NCBI RefSeq assembly: GCF_003367175.1
Contig: NZ_QRGA01000027.1
Span: 1 to 63,981, forward strand
Origin: Trinickia dinghuensis
GTDB lineage: Bacteria > Pseudomonadota > Gammaproteobacteria > Burkholderiales > Burkholderiaceae
Direction of reading: 5' to 3'
Length of the DNA stretch: 63,981 nt
The notes under the pieces are model-generated. The model ran no database searches, was not told the origin of the DNA, and was given only the letters and a program-made list of their open reading frames with translations. The position numbers and the translations under genes were made by a program. Shown here in pieces: positions 1-8,432 of the stretch. The first letter of the stretch is position 1. Each line of letters begins with the position of its first letter.

Positions 1-132
1 AACATCGCGATCGGGCCGATCCTGCTCGGCGCGGCCAAGCCCGTGCACGTGCTGACCGAATCGGCGACGGTGCGCCGCATCGTCAACATGGCGGCGCTGC
101 TCGTGGCGGATGTCAGCGCGGCATCGCGCTAA
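1..132 (+). CDS. maeB: C-terminus of NADP-dependent malic enzyme / phosphotransacetylase-type protein (partial)
   Basis: The window opens inside a reading frame whose last 43 residues run from NIAIGPILLGAAKPVHVLTE to the stop at 132. This is the usual ending of the phosphate-acetyl/butyryltransferase domain, as found fused to the C-terminus of MaeB-type malic enzymes (malate to pyruvate plus CO2, NADP-dependent, cytosolic). A stand-alone Pta would share the motif. I prefer MaeB because, as I recall, that gene precedes rsmE and speE in related Burkholderia. The start and catalytic domain lie outside the window. Confidence 0.7.
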   Translation, partial: NIAIGPILLGAAKPVHVLTESATVRRIVNMAALLVADVSAASR

Positions 133-204
133 GCGCTAGCCAAAGGCACTCACGCACCGACGCACTAACGTTCGGCACACGGCGGGTGCCCGGCCCCATC
201 ATCA

Positions 205-239
205 GAAGAAAAAACGGCGTGCCCATTGCGGGCACGCCG
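205..239 (-). terminator. Intrinsic terminator pointing left (minus strand)
   Basis: A perfect 10-bp stem (215-224 with 230-239, loop 225-229) is preceded on the plus strand by an A-rich run at 208-214. Read on the minus strand this is a hairpin followed by a U tract, the normal intrinsic terminator. On the plus strand no T run follows, so it does not look like the terminator of the maeB-like gene. No minus-strand protein gene enters it, so its transcript is unexplained. Confidence 0.65.
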
Positions 240-351
240 GGGGCGAAAAGAGAGGCTGCCGCCCCAAGTGCATGAAACGACGATTTCCGACTGCTCGAAG
301 CGGCGGCGAGGAGGCAAAGACTCGCCGCATCGGGCACCGTCGAGACGAATC

Positions 352-390
352 TTATCTTCTATGCGATAAATTTTATCTTATTGAGGATAA
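352..390. promoter_or_regulatory. Double GATAA/TTATC palindrome array, Fur-box-like
   Basis: The pattern is TTATC (352), 8 nt, GATAA (365), 3 nt, TTATC (373), 8 nt, GATAA (386). Two inverted-repeat units are thus repeated at exactly 21 bp, two helical turns. The centre, GATAAA-T-TTTATC (365-377), is a perfect 6-1-6 palindrome matching 11 of 13 positions of the Fur core GATAATCATTATC. It sits in an AT-rich island within GC-rich DNA. The regulator is not proven; Fur is a candidate and its gene is at 6862-7290. Confidence 0.5.
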
Positions 391-448
391 ATAAGACGAT
401 CGGAAGTTTCGCGAAATGACGCTAAACCTTTCATTTTCCAGACAAAGA

Positions 449-477
449 TTGCGTCGGAGGGCCGTTAGCGATACCCT
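449..477 (+). promoter_or_regulatory. Candidate sigma70 promoter of the RNase gene
   Basis: TTGCGT (449-454) and TACCCT (472-477) are separated by 17 bp, giving a start near 484, about 55 nt upstream of the RNase ATG. The -10 match is moderate. The rest of the 133-538 gap holds only the terminator and the palindrome array listed separately. Confidence 0.35.
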
Positions 478-538
478 TACACTTTTCGTGGTTGTTCACT
501 TTCGATCTAGCTCGACCTAGCAGCAGGAAATCTGGCCG

Positions 539-991
539 ATGACACGCGCGGGAACACGCGAACGAGCGGGTAAGTGGCTTCGTCACGGTGCGCTCGCCGC
601 CTTTGTGGCCGCGGCCGGCTGGACGGGCATTGGCACGGCCGGCAGCCCGGTCGTATCCTCCGTGGCCTTGGCGCGGGAAGTGTCGCGTTCGCCCGCGGGC
701 ATCTCAGGAGCAATCGCGCCGGCACAGTTGCCGCCCGAGGCCGTGGCTACCTTGAACGCGATCGCAGCCGGCGGACCCTATCGGTACGCAAAGGACGGCG
801 TCGTATTCGGCAATTTCGAGCGGCTGCTGCCGCCGCATCGGCGCGGTTACTACCATGAGTACACGGTCCCCACGCCGCGGGCGAGAAACCGCGGCGCGCG
901 CCGCATCGTGTGTGGCGGTCCCCCGAGGCGGATCGACAACTGTTTTTACTCAGACGACCACTACAACAGTTTTAAACGCATAGTTGAATGA
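539..991 (+). CDS. Secreted guanyl-specific ribonuclease, N1/T1 (RNase Sa/barnase-like) family
   Basis: A 150-residue protein. Residues 16-45 form an Ala-rich hydrophobic signal-like segment and residues 64-150 a microbial RNase domain. The active-site blocks of RNase Sa are all visible: YHEYTV with Glu107, GARRIV with Arg122, and DDHYNSF with His141, so the general base, phosphate-binding Arg and general acid are intact. Cys125 and Cys135 could form a disulfide. The family cleaves RNA after guanine outside the producing cell. Start ATG 539 has an AGGA about 12 nt upstream. It overlaps the inhibitor gene behind it, so both are probably co-transcribed. Family assignment is firm; whether it is an antibacterial toxin or a nutrient nuclease is unknown. 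Confidence 0.85.
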   Translation: MTRAGTRERAGKWLRHGALAAFVAAAGWTGIGTAGSPVVSSVALAREVSRSPAGISGAIAPAQLPPEAVATLNAIAAGGPYRYAKDGVVFGNFERLLPPHRRGYYHEYTVPTPRARNRGARRIVCGGPPRRIDNCFYSDDHYNSFKRIVE

Positions 992-1007
992 TATTGGGAT
1001 GAACGGC

Positions 1008-1580
1008 ATGAGCGACAACGTCTACGCGCACGACACCGCAGTCGCGACGGATATGTTCGCGGCCGGCGACGGCAATCTTTTTCAGCGTGTCATGCAAATG
1101 CGCATGGCCGAGCGCGATCAGAGCCCGGAGGGTGCGGAGGGCGACGCGGCATCATCCCGGCATTCACCGAGCGAGGAGCCTATGAGCCTTTTCGCGACCG
1201 TGCGACCGAACATCGTCCAATCGATCCGGGCATTTCGCGTGCAGGACCTCGCCGACGAGGCCCAGCGGCTCGAGCAGCACTTTCTGTTCGCGTATTGCGG
1301 CCAGGCCGCGTCGAAGCAGGAAGTGCTGGAGACGATCGCCACGTCGTTCCTGTTTCCGAAGCACTTCGGCAAGAACTACGACGCGCTCTACGATTGCTTG
1401 ACCGACCTCGTGCACAAGGCGGGCTCGCAGCCCGGCTTCGTAATCGTGCTCGAGGGGCTGCCGATCGCTCAGAAGTTCGACAAGGAAGGGCGCGAAACGC
1501 TGCTCGACGTGTTTCGCGAAGCGGCCGAATTCTGGGCCGAGCGCAAGGTCGCGTTCCGCGTCTTTTATTCGTTCGCCTGA
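1008..1580 (+). CDS. Barstar-family ribonuclease inhibitor
   Basis: About 190 residues, with the barstar domain in the C-terminal half. The signature FGKNYDALYDCLTDL matches the barstar helix whose aspartates block the barnase active site. The long N-terminal extension is not part of classical ~90-residue barstar. Start is uncertain: TTG 984 and ATG 999 are in frame upstream, ATG 1008 has a GGGATG before it, and ATG 1182 has the best ribosome site (GAGGAG) and would give a 132-residue protein beginning MSLFATVRPN. It lies directly behind the secreted RNase and should protect the cytoplasm from it. A dual-start arrangement is possible. Confidence 0.85.
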   Translation: MSDNVYAHDTAVATDMFAAGDGNLFQRVMQMRMAERDQSPEGAEGDAASSRHSPSEEPMSLFATVRPNIVQSIRAFRVQDLADEAQRLEQHFLFAYCGQAASKQEVLETIATSFLFPKHFGKNYDALYDCLTDLVHKAGSQPGFVIVLEGLPIAQKFDKEGRETLLDVFREAAEFWAERKVAFRVFYSFA

Positions 1581-1587
1581 GCCGCCT

Positions 1588-2337
1588 TCACCACCCGCCC
1601 CAACGTGCGGCAAGCGCGGCCAGCACCGCGATGCCGGCCGTCTCTGTGCGTAATACGCGCGGGCCCAGCGACAGCGGGGTGAACCCATGCGCGGCGGCGG
1701 CATCTTCCTCCTCGGGCGAAAGCCCACCCTCCGGCCCGATCAGCAGCGTGACGTCGCCGCTCGGCGGCGACTCCGGTAGCGATGCGAACCCGGTCACCGC
1801 GCGCGGCGAGAGCATGAGCCGCATTGCGCCGGCATCGCTGGCCGCTCCGGCCGCGGGCAGCGTCTCGAGCCATTTCGACAGGTCGAGGGCGGGATCGACG
1901 CCGGCCAAGCGGTTGCGCCCGCACTGTTCGCAGGCGGCGCGCACGATGCCTTGCCAGTGAGCCTGGCGGCGGCCGGCGCGCTCGGCAGAGAGTCGCACGA
2001 CGCCGCGGGCCGTGACGAGCGGCGCGATGCGCGAGACGCCGAGTTCGATCGCCTTTTCGATGAGCCAATCCATTTTGTCGCCGCCCGCGATGCCCTGGGC
2101 CAGCGTGATCCGATAGGGCGTCTCGGCCTCGATGGGCGTGAATGCGCCGATCTCGGCGAGCGCGCTGCGGCGCCCGATTTCAACGAGCCGAGCGTCGTGC
2201 TGCCCGCCCCGGCCGTTGAACAGCGTCAGCGTGTCGCCGGCCGCGAGGCGCAGCACTTGGACGTGGCGGGCGACTTCTTCCGGCAGTGCGACGACGTCGC
2301 CGGGCGCGAAGTCGGAGTCGACGAAAAAGCGAGGCAT
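1588..2337 (-). CDS. rsmE: 16S rRNA (uracil-1498-N3)-methyltransferase RsmE
   Basis: A 249-residue SPOUT-class methyltransferase that methylates U1498 of 16S rRNA in the assembled 30S subunit using S-adenosylmethionine. The N-terminal PUA-like part starts MPRFFVDSDF. The C-terminal knot carries LLIGPEGGLSPEEEDAA and LGPRVLRTETA, the cofactor-binding loops of the family. Length matches E. coli RsmE (243). It converges on the barstar gene with only 7 bp between the stops, so no separate terminator fits there. Confidence 0.95.
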   Translation of the reverse strand: MPRFFVDSDFAPGDVVALPEEVARHVQVLRLAAGDTLTLFNGRGGQHDARLVEIGRRSALAEIGAFTPIEAETPYRITLAQGIAGGDKMDWLIEKAIELGVSRIAPLVTARGVVRLSAERAGRRQAHWQGIVRAACEQCGRNRLAGVDPALDLSKWLETLPAAGAASDAGAMRLMLSPRAVTGFASLPESPPSGDVTLLIGPEGGLSPEEEDAAAAHGFTPLSLGPRVLRTETAGIAVLAALAARWGGW

Positions 2338-2428
2338 AAAGCGGTATTCGAGGATCGTTCAGGGGTAAGCGGGACGCAATGACCGGTGTTCGGCGCCGGT
2401 GCCTGCCCGTCGCCTGCCGGCAGGCCCG

Positions 2429-3331
2429 TCAGCGCAGGCCGCCGCGGACGCCGCGCGGCAGCGCGAATAGGCCCGGGTGCAGTGCGGCGTCATAGTAGCG
2501 CAACGCGTCGATGCCGCGGGCCGCTAGCCGCTCCTCGATGTCGTGCTTGAACAGCGAAGCCGCGTCGAGTGTGTCGCTCGCGAGCGCCATGAGCCAAAGC
2601 GAGCCGTACAGCGGCACGAACGCGGACATCACGTCGACCATCGCGAAGCTCGCGCGCAGGCCGCGCACGAGCGCGGCTGCCCGTTCGAGGTGAAACTGCG
2701 CCGAGCCCAAATGCATGGACAGCATCGCGCGCGGCGTCAGTGCCGCCTTCAGGCGCGCATAGAAGGCCGAGGTATAGAGTTCGGCGGCGGGAGAGTCGGG
2801 CGGGGTCAGATCGAACACGACGAGATCGAACCGTTCGGTCGTCGTCGCGACGAAACGCGCGGCGTCGCCTATGACGAGTTGCACGCGCGCGTCGTCGAGC
2901 GCGCCTTGGTGCACGTCGGTCAAATGCTCCCGCGCCATGCTGACGACGGCCGCGTCGAGCTCGGCCACGACGATCCGCTCGATGCTCGGATGCGCGAGCA
3001 GTTGCCGGGCCGCGCCGCCGTCGCCGCCACCGAGCACGAGCGCCTTGAGCGGTGCCGGATGCGCGAGCGCCGCTGGGTGCACCATGCATTCGTGGTAGAC
3101 GAACTCGTCTCCCACCGAGGTCATCGGGCGTGCGTCGAGCGTGAACAGCAGGCCGAGTTGCGGCGTGTCCCACACCTCGATGCGTTGATGCGGCGAATCG
3201 ACGTGCGCGACCCGGCGCGCGCCGGGAAAGCCGTAAGCGGCGCCAGGCGTGGGATGAAAGAGCAGCGGTGGGTCGACGCGGGAGAACACTTCAGGGGAGC
3301 GATGGTCGCGACTCGGGTCGCCATGCGGCAA
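2429..3331 (-). CDS. speE: Polyamine aminopropyltransferase (spermidine synthase family)
   Basis: A 300-residue Rossmann-fold enzyme with the glycine loop [14 protein letters not shown], an acidic cofactor position in [16 protein letters not shown], and the DLTPPDSPA segment that carries the catalytic acid in spermidine synthases. It would transfer aminopropyl from decarboxylated S-adenosylmethionine to a diamine such as putrescine. Start is ATG 3331. It lies in the same direction as rsmE with a 91-bp gap, so co-transcription is possible, and is divergent from tkt. Confidence 0.85.
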   Translation of the reverse strand: MPHGDPSRDHRSPEVFSRVDPPLLFHPTPGAAYGFPGARRVAHVDSPHQRIEVWDTPQLGLLFTLDARPMTSVGDEFVYHECMVHPAALAHPAPLKALVLGGGDGGAARQLLAHPSIERIVVAELDAAVVSMAREHLTDVHQGALDDARVQLVIGDAARFVATTTERFDLVVFDLTPPDSPAAELYTSAFYARLKAALTPRAMLSMHLGSAQFHLERAAALVRGLRASFAMVDVMSAFVPLYGSLWLMALASDTLDAASLFKHDIEERLAARGIDALRYYDAALHPGLFALPRGVRGGLR

Positions 3332-3382
3332 TTATAGAACCGAGGCGCACGGAACCGCGGCGAGGAGCGGAGCGCCATCTGT

Positions 3383-3388
3383 TAGAAT
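3383..3388 (+). promoter_or_regulatory. Candidate -10 element of tkt
   Basis: TAGAAT at 3383-3388 resembles a sigma70 -10 box; no good -35 is seen 17 bp upstream. Transcription from here would give a ~130-nt C-rich leader containing the self-complementary GCCCGCGCGGGC before the tkt ATG. Confidence 0.3.
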
Positions 3389-3524
3389 GGCATGCTTTGC
3401 AGCCTGTCCGTTTGCTCCTCCCGCCTCGTACCCCGGCGGTTGCCCCGCCCGCGCGGGCGGCGGTCGAACACGAGCAGCGGTCCGCCGCGCGCCACGCTTT
3501 CTCGACTCGTTCTCCGGACTCGAC

Positions 3525-5546
3525 ATGACGACCTCGTCTCCCGCTACCACCGCTCTCATGGCGAACGCCATCCGCGCGCTCGCGATGGATGCCGTGCAAC
3601 AAGCGAACTCAGGCCACCCGGGCATGCCGATGGGCATGGCCGAAATCGCCGTCGCCCTTTGGTCGCGCCACCTGAAGCACAATCCGGCCGATCCGCACTG
3701 GGCCGACCGCGACCGCTTCGTGCTCTCGAACGGCCATGGCTCGATGCTGCTCTATTCGGTGCTGCATCTGACCGGCTACGACCTGCCGCTCGCCGAGCTG
3801 AAGAACTTCCGTCAGATGCATTCCAAAACGCCGGGGCACCCCGAATACGGCATCACGCCGGGCGTCGAGACGACGACGGGGCCGCTAGGCCAAGGTCTCG
3901 CGAATGCAGTCGGCATGGCGCTCGCCGAATCGCTGTTGGCGGCCGAATTCAACAAGGCCGATGCCAAGATCGTCGATCACCACACGTACGTGTTCCTCGG
4001 CGACGGCTGCCTGATGGAAGGCATTTCGCACGAGGCCTGCTCGTTCGCCGGCACGCTTAAGCTGAACAAGCTGATCGCGCTGTACGACGACAACGGCATC
4101 TCGATCGACGGCCACGTCGAGTACTGGTTCGCCGACGATACGCCGAAGCGTTTCGAGGCATACGGCTGGAACGTGATCCGCAATGTGGACGGCCATGACG
4201 TCGAAGCGCTCGACGCAGCGATCGCCGCGGCCAAGCGTGCGGACAAGCCCACGCTCATCTGCTGCAAGACCGTCATCGGCAAGGGTGCTCCCACGAAGGC
4301 GGGCGGCCATGACGCGCACGGCGCGCCGCTCGGCGCGCAGGAAATCGCCGCCACGCGCGAGGCGATCGGCTGGAAGTGGGAGCCGTTCGTGATCCCGCAA
4401 GAGGTCTATGCGGCGTGGGATGCGAAGGCAGCGGGCGCGCAGCGCGAAGCGCAATGGAACGACAGCTTCGCGCAGTATCGCGCGAAGTATCCGCAGGAAG
4501 CGGCCGAGTTCGAGCGCCGCGCGAGCGGCAAGCTGCCGGCCGATTGGGCCGCCAAGGCGCAAGCGATCATCGCCGGCGCGAACGAGCGGGCCGAGACGGT
4601 CGCTACGCGCAAAGCGTCGCAGCAGGCGATCGAAGGGCTCGCCGCCGTGCTGCCCGAGCTGCTTGGCGGCTCGGCCGACTTGACCGGCTCGAACCTCACG
4701 AACTGGAAGGCCAGCAAGCCGGTGCGCGCCGGCGAGCACGGCATCCAGTGGGGCAACCACATCAATTACGGTGTGCGCGAATTCGGCATGAGCGCTGCCC
4801 TCAACGGCCTCGCGCTGCACGGCGGCTACAAGGCGTTCGGCGGCACGTTCCTGACGTTCTCCGATTACAGCCGCAACGCGCTGCGTGTCGCCGCGCTGAT
4901 GAAGTCGCCGTCGATTTTCGTGTTCACGCACGATTCGATCGGCCTTGGCGAAGACGGCCCGACGCACCAGTCGATCGAGCACGTCGCGAGCCTGCGTTTG
5001 ATCCCGAACCTTCAAGTCTGGCGTCCGTCGGATACGGTGGAGACGGCTGTGGCGTGGACGCAGGCCGTCGAGCATCAAGGCCCTTCGTGCCTGATCTTCA
5101 GCCGCCAGAATCTGCCGTTCTCGACGCGCACCGATGCGCAAATCGCCAATATCGCGAAGGGCGGCTACGTCCTGCGCGATTGGAACGACGAGATCGTCGC
5201 GCGCAAGATCATTCTGATCGCGACGGGCTCGGAAATCGAACTCGCGCTGAATGCCGTCGAACCGCTCGCGCAGCAAGGGATCGCGGCGCGCGTCGTCTCG
5301 ATGCCGGCGACGACCGTGTTCGACCGCCAAGACGCGGAATACCGTGAACGCGTGCTGCCCAAGGGCGTGCGCCGCGTCGCGATCGAAGCGGGCGTGACCG
5401 ATTTCTGGCGCAAGTACGTCGGCCTGGAAGGCGGCGTGGTCGGCATCGATACGTTCGGCGAGTCGGCTCCGGCCGGCGTGCTGTTCAAGCATTTCGGCTT
5501 TACCGTGGAGCATGTCGTCGCAGCGGCCAAGGCGGCGCTCGAGTAA
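3525..5546 (+). CDS. tkt: Transketolase
   Basis: A 673-residue thiamine-diphosphate enzyme moving two-carbon ketol units between pentose, triose and hexose phosphates in the pentose phosphate pathway. The cofactor motif [13 protein letters not shown] is present near residue 155, as are [10 protein letters not shown] at the N-terminus and the pyrimidine-domain glutamate region [14 protein letters not shown]. The frame is open from 3387, but family alignment and the typical [19 protein letters not shown] opening support ATG 3525. The gap gene follows 125 bp downstream, giving a tkt-gap carbon metabolism pair. Confidence 0.96.
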   Translation: MTTSSPATTALMANAIRALAMDAVQQANSGHPGMPMGMAEIAVALWSRHLKHNPADPHWADRDRFVLSNGHGSMLLYSVLHLTGYDLPLAELKNFRQMHSKTPGHPEYGITPGVETTTGPLGQGLANAVGMALAESLLAAEFNKADAKIVDHHTYVFLGDGCLMEGISHEACSFAGTLKLNKLIALYDDNGISIDGHVEYWFADDTPKRFEAYGWNVIRNVDGHDVEALDAAIAAAKRADKPTLICCKTVIGKGAPTKAGGHDAHGAPLGAQEIAATREAIGWKWEPFVIPQEVYAAWDAKAAGAQREAQWNDSFAQYRAKYPQEAAEFERRASGKLPADWAAKAQAIIAGANERAETVATRKASQQAIEGLAAVLPELLGGSADLTGSNLTNWKASKPVRAGEHGIQWGNHINYGVREFGMSAALNGLALHGGYKAFGGTFLTFSDYSRNALRVAALMKSPSIFVFTHDSIGLGEDGPTHQSIEHVASLRLIPNLQVWRPSDTVETAVAWTQAVEHQGPSCLIFSRQNLPFSTRTDAQIANIAKGGYVLRDWNDEIVARKIILIATGSEIELALNAVEPLAQQGIAARVVSMPATTVFDRQDAEYRERVLPKGVRRVAIEAGVTDFWRKYVGLEGGVVGIDTFGESAPAGVLFKHFGFTVEHVVAAAKAALE

Positions 5547-5671
5547 CGATAGATCCGCGGGAAGACGCAATAAGGCTTCCCGTTGCATCGCGCGAGCGGC
5601 CCCGCCTCGCGATGCGCCGGGAAGCATGAGGTACGACGGTTTTTTTCAGCCCCAATATCAGGAGAACCATC

Positions 5672-6682
5672 ATGACGGTACGCGTTGCAATCAACGGGTA
5701 TGGCCGGATCGGCCGCAACACGCTGCGTGCGTTCTACGAGAGCGGCAAGAAGCACGATCTGCAGATCGTCGCGATCAACGATCTCGGCAACGCGCAGACG
5801 AACGCCCACCTGACGAAGTACGACACGGCGCACGGCCCGTTCCCCGGTGAAGTGTCGGTCGAGGGCGAGAACATGATCGTCAATGGCGACAAGATCCGCG
5901 TGCTGGCGAACCGCAACCCTGCCGAACTGCCCTGGGGCGAACTCGGCGTCGACGTCGTGATGGAGTGCACGGGCTTTTTCACGTCGAAGGAAAAGGCGAG
6001 CGCGCACTTGGCCGGCGGCGCGAAGAAAGTGCTGATCTCGGCGCCGGGCGGCAAGGACGTCGATGCAACGATCGTCTACGGCGTGAACCACAAGGAGCTG
6101 AAGGCCGCGCACACGGTGATCTCGAACGCCTCGTGCACGACGAACTGCCTCGCCCCGCTCGTCAAGCCGCTGAACGAGAAGATCGGCCTCGAAACGGGCC
6201 TCATGACGACGATCCACGCGTACACGAACGACCAGGTGCTCACGGACGTCTATCACGAAGACCTGCGCCGCGCGCGCTCGGCCACGCACAGCCAGATCCC
6301 GACGAAGACGGGCGCCGCTGCCGCGATCGGCCTCGTGCTGCCCGAGTTGGCCGGCAAGCTCGACGGCTATGCGATCCGCGTTCCGACGATCAACGTGTCG
6401 ATCGTCGATCTCTCGTTCATCGCCAAGCGCGACACGACGGTCGAGGAAATCAACGCGATCATGAAGGACGCCGCAGAGGGCGAGCTCAAGGGCATCCTCG
6501 GCTACAACACGGCGCCGCTCGTCTCGATCGACTTCAACCACAACCCGGCGAGCTCGACGTTCGATGCGACGCTGACGAAGGTGGCCGGCCGTCTCGTGAA
6601 GGTGTCGAGCTGGTACGACAACGAGTGGGGCTTCTCGAACCGCATGCTCGATACGGCTGTCGCACTCGCAACGGCGAAGTAA
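5672..6682 (+). CDS. gap: Glyceraldehyde-3-phosphate dehydrogenase, type I
   Basis: A 336-residue NAD-dependent dehydrogenase converting glyceraldehyde-3-phosphate and phosphate to 1,3-bisphosphoglycerate. Visible features are the nucleotide-binding start [17 protein letters not shown], the catalytic Cys in [13 protein letters not shown], and the C-terminal [14 protein letters not shown]. The ribosome site AGGAGA lies 8-13 nt before ATG 5672. The 125-bp gap from tkt contains an 8-bp inverted repeat (5585-5592/5608-5615) but no T-run terminator, so read-through from tkt is likely. No HexR-like palindrome was seen upstream. Confidence 0.97.
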   Translation: MTVRVAINGYGRIGRNTLRAFYESGKKHDLQIVAINDLGNAQTNAHLTKYDTAHGPFPGEVSVEGENMIVNGDKIRVLANRNPAELPWGELGVDVVMECTGFFTSKEKASAHLAGGAKKVLISAPGGKDVDATIVYGVNHKELKAAHTVISNASCTTNCLAPLVKPLNEKIGLETGLMTTIHAYTNDQVLTDVYHEDLRRARSATHSQIPTKTGAAAAIGLVLPELAGKLDGYAIRVPTINVSIVDLSFIAKRDTTVEEINAIMKDAAEGELKGILGYNTAPLVSIDFNHNPASSTFDATLTKVAGRLVKVSSWYDNEWGFSNRMLDTAVALATAK

Positions 6683-6743
6683 AGCGGGCGTCAGCCCATC
6701 CCCGGTCGGTCAGACGGTGGGTGGGCGCCTAACCGCCAAACGA

Positions 6744-6775
6744 AAGAGCCGCCCCTATCAATGGGCGGCTCTTTT
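6744..6775 (+). terminator. Bidirectional intrinsic terminator of gap (and fur)
   Basis: An 11-bp perfect stem (6744-6754 with 6763-6773, loop 6755-6762) is followed by a T run and preceded by A residues, so it can stop transcripts from gap on the plus strand and from fur on the minus strand. Confidence 0.85.
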
Positions 6776-6796
6776 CATATCGAGCCCTCGGATTGT

Positions 6797-6844
6797 CCGT
6801 CGAACCACCGGGCCGTCGAACTATCGGGCGGTCCGGCTATCGGC
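6797..6844. repeat. Three tandem 16-bp repeats between gap terminator and fur
   Basis: Units at 6797-6812, 6813-6828 and 6829-6844. The first two differ at two positions (CCGTCGAACCACCGGG and CCGTCGAACTATCGGG); the third is more diverged. The array ends 18 bp before the fur stop codon. No function is evident. Confidence 0.7.
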
Positions 6845-6861
6845 TCGTCCGCGTCCTCGCG

Positions 6862-7290
6862 TCAGTGCTTGCGATGCGGACACGCTTCCTTCGTACAGAC
6901 ACCGTATAGTGCGAGCGCGTGTTCCTGCAGCTTGAACCCGCGCTCTTCCGCAATCTTCTGCTGGCGTTTTTCGATTTCCGGGTCGAAGAACTCCTCGACG
7001 CGCCCGCAGTCGATGCACACGAGGTGATCGTGATGCGAGCCCTCGTTCAGCTCGAACACGGCTTTGCCCGACTCGAAATTGCTGCGCGAGAGCAGGCCCG
7101 CCTGCTCGAACTGAGTCAGGACGCGGTAAACGGTGGCGAGACCGATGTCGAGTTCCTCGGTCAGCAGGTTACGGTAAACGTCTTCTGCGGTCAGATGCCG
7201 CACGGCGCTGCGCTGAAAAATTTCGAGAATTTTGAGGCGCGGTAGGGTCGCCTTGAGCCCGATGTTTTTGAGATCGGTCGGATTGGTCAT
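6862..7290 (-). CDS. fur: Ferric uptake regulator Fur
   Basis: A 142-residue iron-dependent repressor. The N-terminal winged helix contains [18 protein letters not shown] and the C-terminal dimer domain the metal-site segment [13 protein letters not shown] followed by [11 protein letters not shown]. Length and motifs are standard for proteobacterial Fur. It is divergent from bamE, a conserved arrangement in Burkholderiales. A TTACTA-N16-TACTCT promoter could serve it on the minus strand. The only Fur-box-like element I saw in the window is the array at 352-390. Confidence 0.96.
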   Translation of the reverse strand: MTNPTDLKNIGLKATLPRLKILEIFQRSAVRHLTAEDVYRNLLTEELDIGLATVYRVLTQFEQAGLLSRSNFESGKAVFELNEGSHHDHLVCIDCGRVEEFFDPEIEKRQQKIAEERGFKLQEHALALYGVCTKEACPHRKH

Positions 7291-7453
7291 GGCTAGGCAT
7301 CCCTAGAGTACAATGCACGATTCGAATAGTAATGGGTTTTTACTGTTCCGGTCATCTTCGGTGAAACTCGCGCGGCCTGGCGCAGGGTAAAAAAGGGCCC
7401 GCACGGTGGGTGAAATGAGTCCAAATTTTCTTATGAAGCGCGGGGGGAGTCAC

Positions 7454-8248
7454 GTGCGCAAGCTGTTGATCGCTGCCTCGACGGTTGCGCTAGTTACGGG
7501 ATGTTCGACCTACGACAGCCTTACGCAGCGCGTCGCTCAGAGCATTACGCCGTATCGCATCACCATCGTGCAGGGCAACTTCGTTTCGAAGGAAGCCGCT
7601 GCGAAGATGCACGTGGGCATGACGCGCGACGAGGTCAAAACGACACTCGGCACGCCGTTGCTCACCGACATGTTCCATAACGAGCGCTGGGACTATGTCT
7701 TTTACTTCAAGCGCGGCTCCACGGCCGTCGTGCAGCAGCGCGACTTCGTCGTCAACTTCCAGGGCGACACCGTCGTGAGCTGGTCGGGCGGCGAGGATCT
7801 GCCGTCCAACCTCGAACTGCTCGCCGACATCGACGGCGACAAGCTCGGGAAGAAGGCGGCGAAGGAACGGGCAAAGGCCGCCGCGGCCGCCTCTGCCGCC
7901 GCCGCGAGTGCCGCCGCCGCGCAGCCGGCCAGCGGCACGGCGCAAGCGAGCGAGCAAGCGACGGAAGACGCGAACACGGCTGCCGCGCAAGCCGCGAACC
8001 GCGCGACGAACCAAGCGCCCGCCACGCCGGAGAAGCCGGCCGTGCGTTCGGGCACGCCGTCGAACGGGCTGCCGAACAACGTGTCGCCGCAAGTGACGCC
8101 GCAGTTCCAGTTCCATCGCCAGCCGCAGCCGTCGTCGCCCGATCAAAGCAACCCGGTCGGTCCGGCCGGTACGCAGTCGAGCACCGGCGGCACGAGCGGA
8201 CAGACGGTCTCGTCGTCCCAGCAGGGCGCGTTGAGTTCGGGCGGCTGA
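7454..8248 (+). CDS. bamE: Outer membrane assembly lipoprotein BamE (SmpA/OmlA)
   Basis: A lipoprotein of 264 residues beginning at GTG 7454. The strong GGGGGGAG site 4-11 nt upstream, and a start directly at the charged signal peptide VRKLLIAAS, favour this over ATG 7415 or 7433. The lipobox is VTGC. The BamE fold (GMTRDEVKTTLGTPLLTDMF, then RWDYVFYF) covers about residues 25-120. It belongs to the BAM complex that inserts beta-barrels in the outer membrane. The last ~130 residues are a low-complexity Ala/Gln/Pro/Ser tail that more than doubles the ~110-residue family length. Two tandem terminators follow. Confidence 0.92.
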   Translation: MRKLLIAASTVALVTGCSTYDSLTQRVAQSITPYRITIVQGNFVSKEAAAKMHVGMTRDEVKTTLGTPLLTDMFHNERWDYVFYFKRGSTAVVQQRDFVVNFQGDTVVSWSGGEDLPSNLELLADIDGDKLGKKAAKERAKAAAAASAAAASAAAAQPASGTAQASEQATEDANTAAAQAANRATNQAPATPEKPAVRSGTPSNGLPNNVSPQVTPQFQFHRQPQPSSPDQSNPVGPAGTQSSTGGTSGQTVSSSQQGALSSGG

Positions 8249-8264
8249 TCGTTCGTTCTTTCAA

Positions 8265-8300
8265 GGGCCGTTGGTGCAGCATCGAGCACGAACGGCCTTT
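8265..8300 (+). terminator. First of two tandem terminator hairpins after bamE
   Basis: GGCCGTT (8265-8271) pairs with AACGGCC (8291-8297) and an inner GTGC/GCAC extends the stem; only three T residues follow directly. Confidence 0.6.
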
Positions 8301-8345
8301 CGGGCGGGCCGTGCGCGCGATGCGCGCCGCCCGCTTTTTGTTTTT
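8301..8345 (+). terminator. Second terminator hairpin after bamE
   Basis: CGGGCGG (8301-8307) pairs with CCGCCCG (8327-8333), with an inner GC-rich stem, then two T runs at 8335-8339 and 8341-8345. This is the stronger of the pair. Confidence 0.75.
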
Positions 8346-8432
8346 CCCAGGCGCGAAGCGCGAGTGCCTGCGCACTGCGTGCGCCGCCGGCAGGTAAAGC
8401 CACGGCCGGCTCGTCATTGAAAAGGGGTATGC

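Noticed and set aside
3885-5627. Long minus-strand ORF antisense to tkt
   Set aside because: No recognisable protein, Arg/Ala/Asp-rich translation typical of the complement of a high-GC gene, and it fully overlaps a certain gene.
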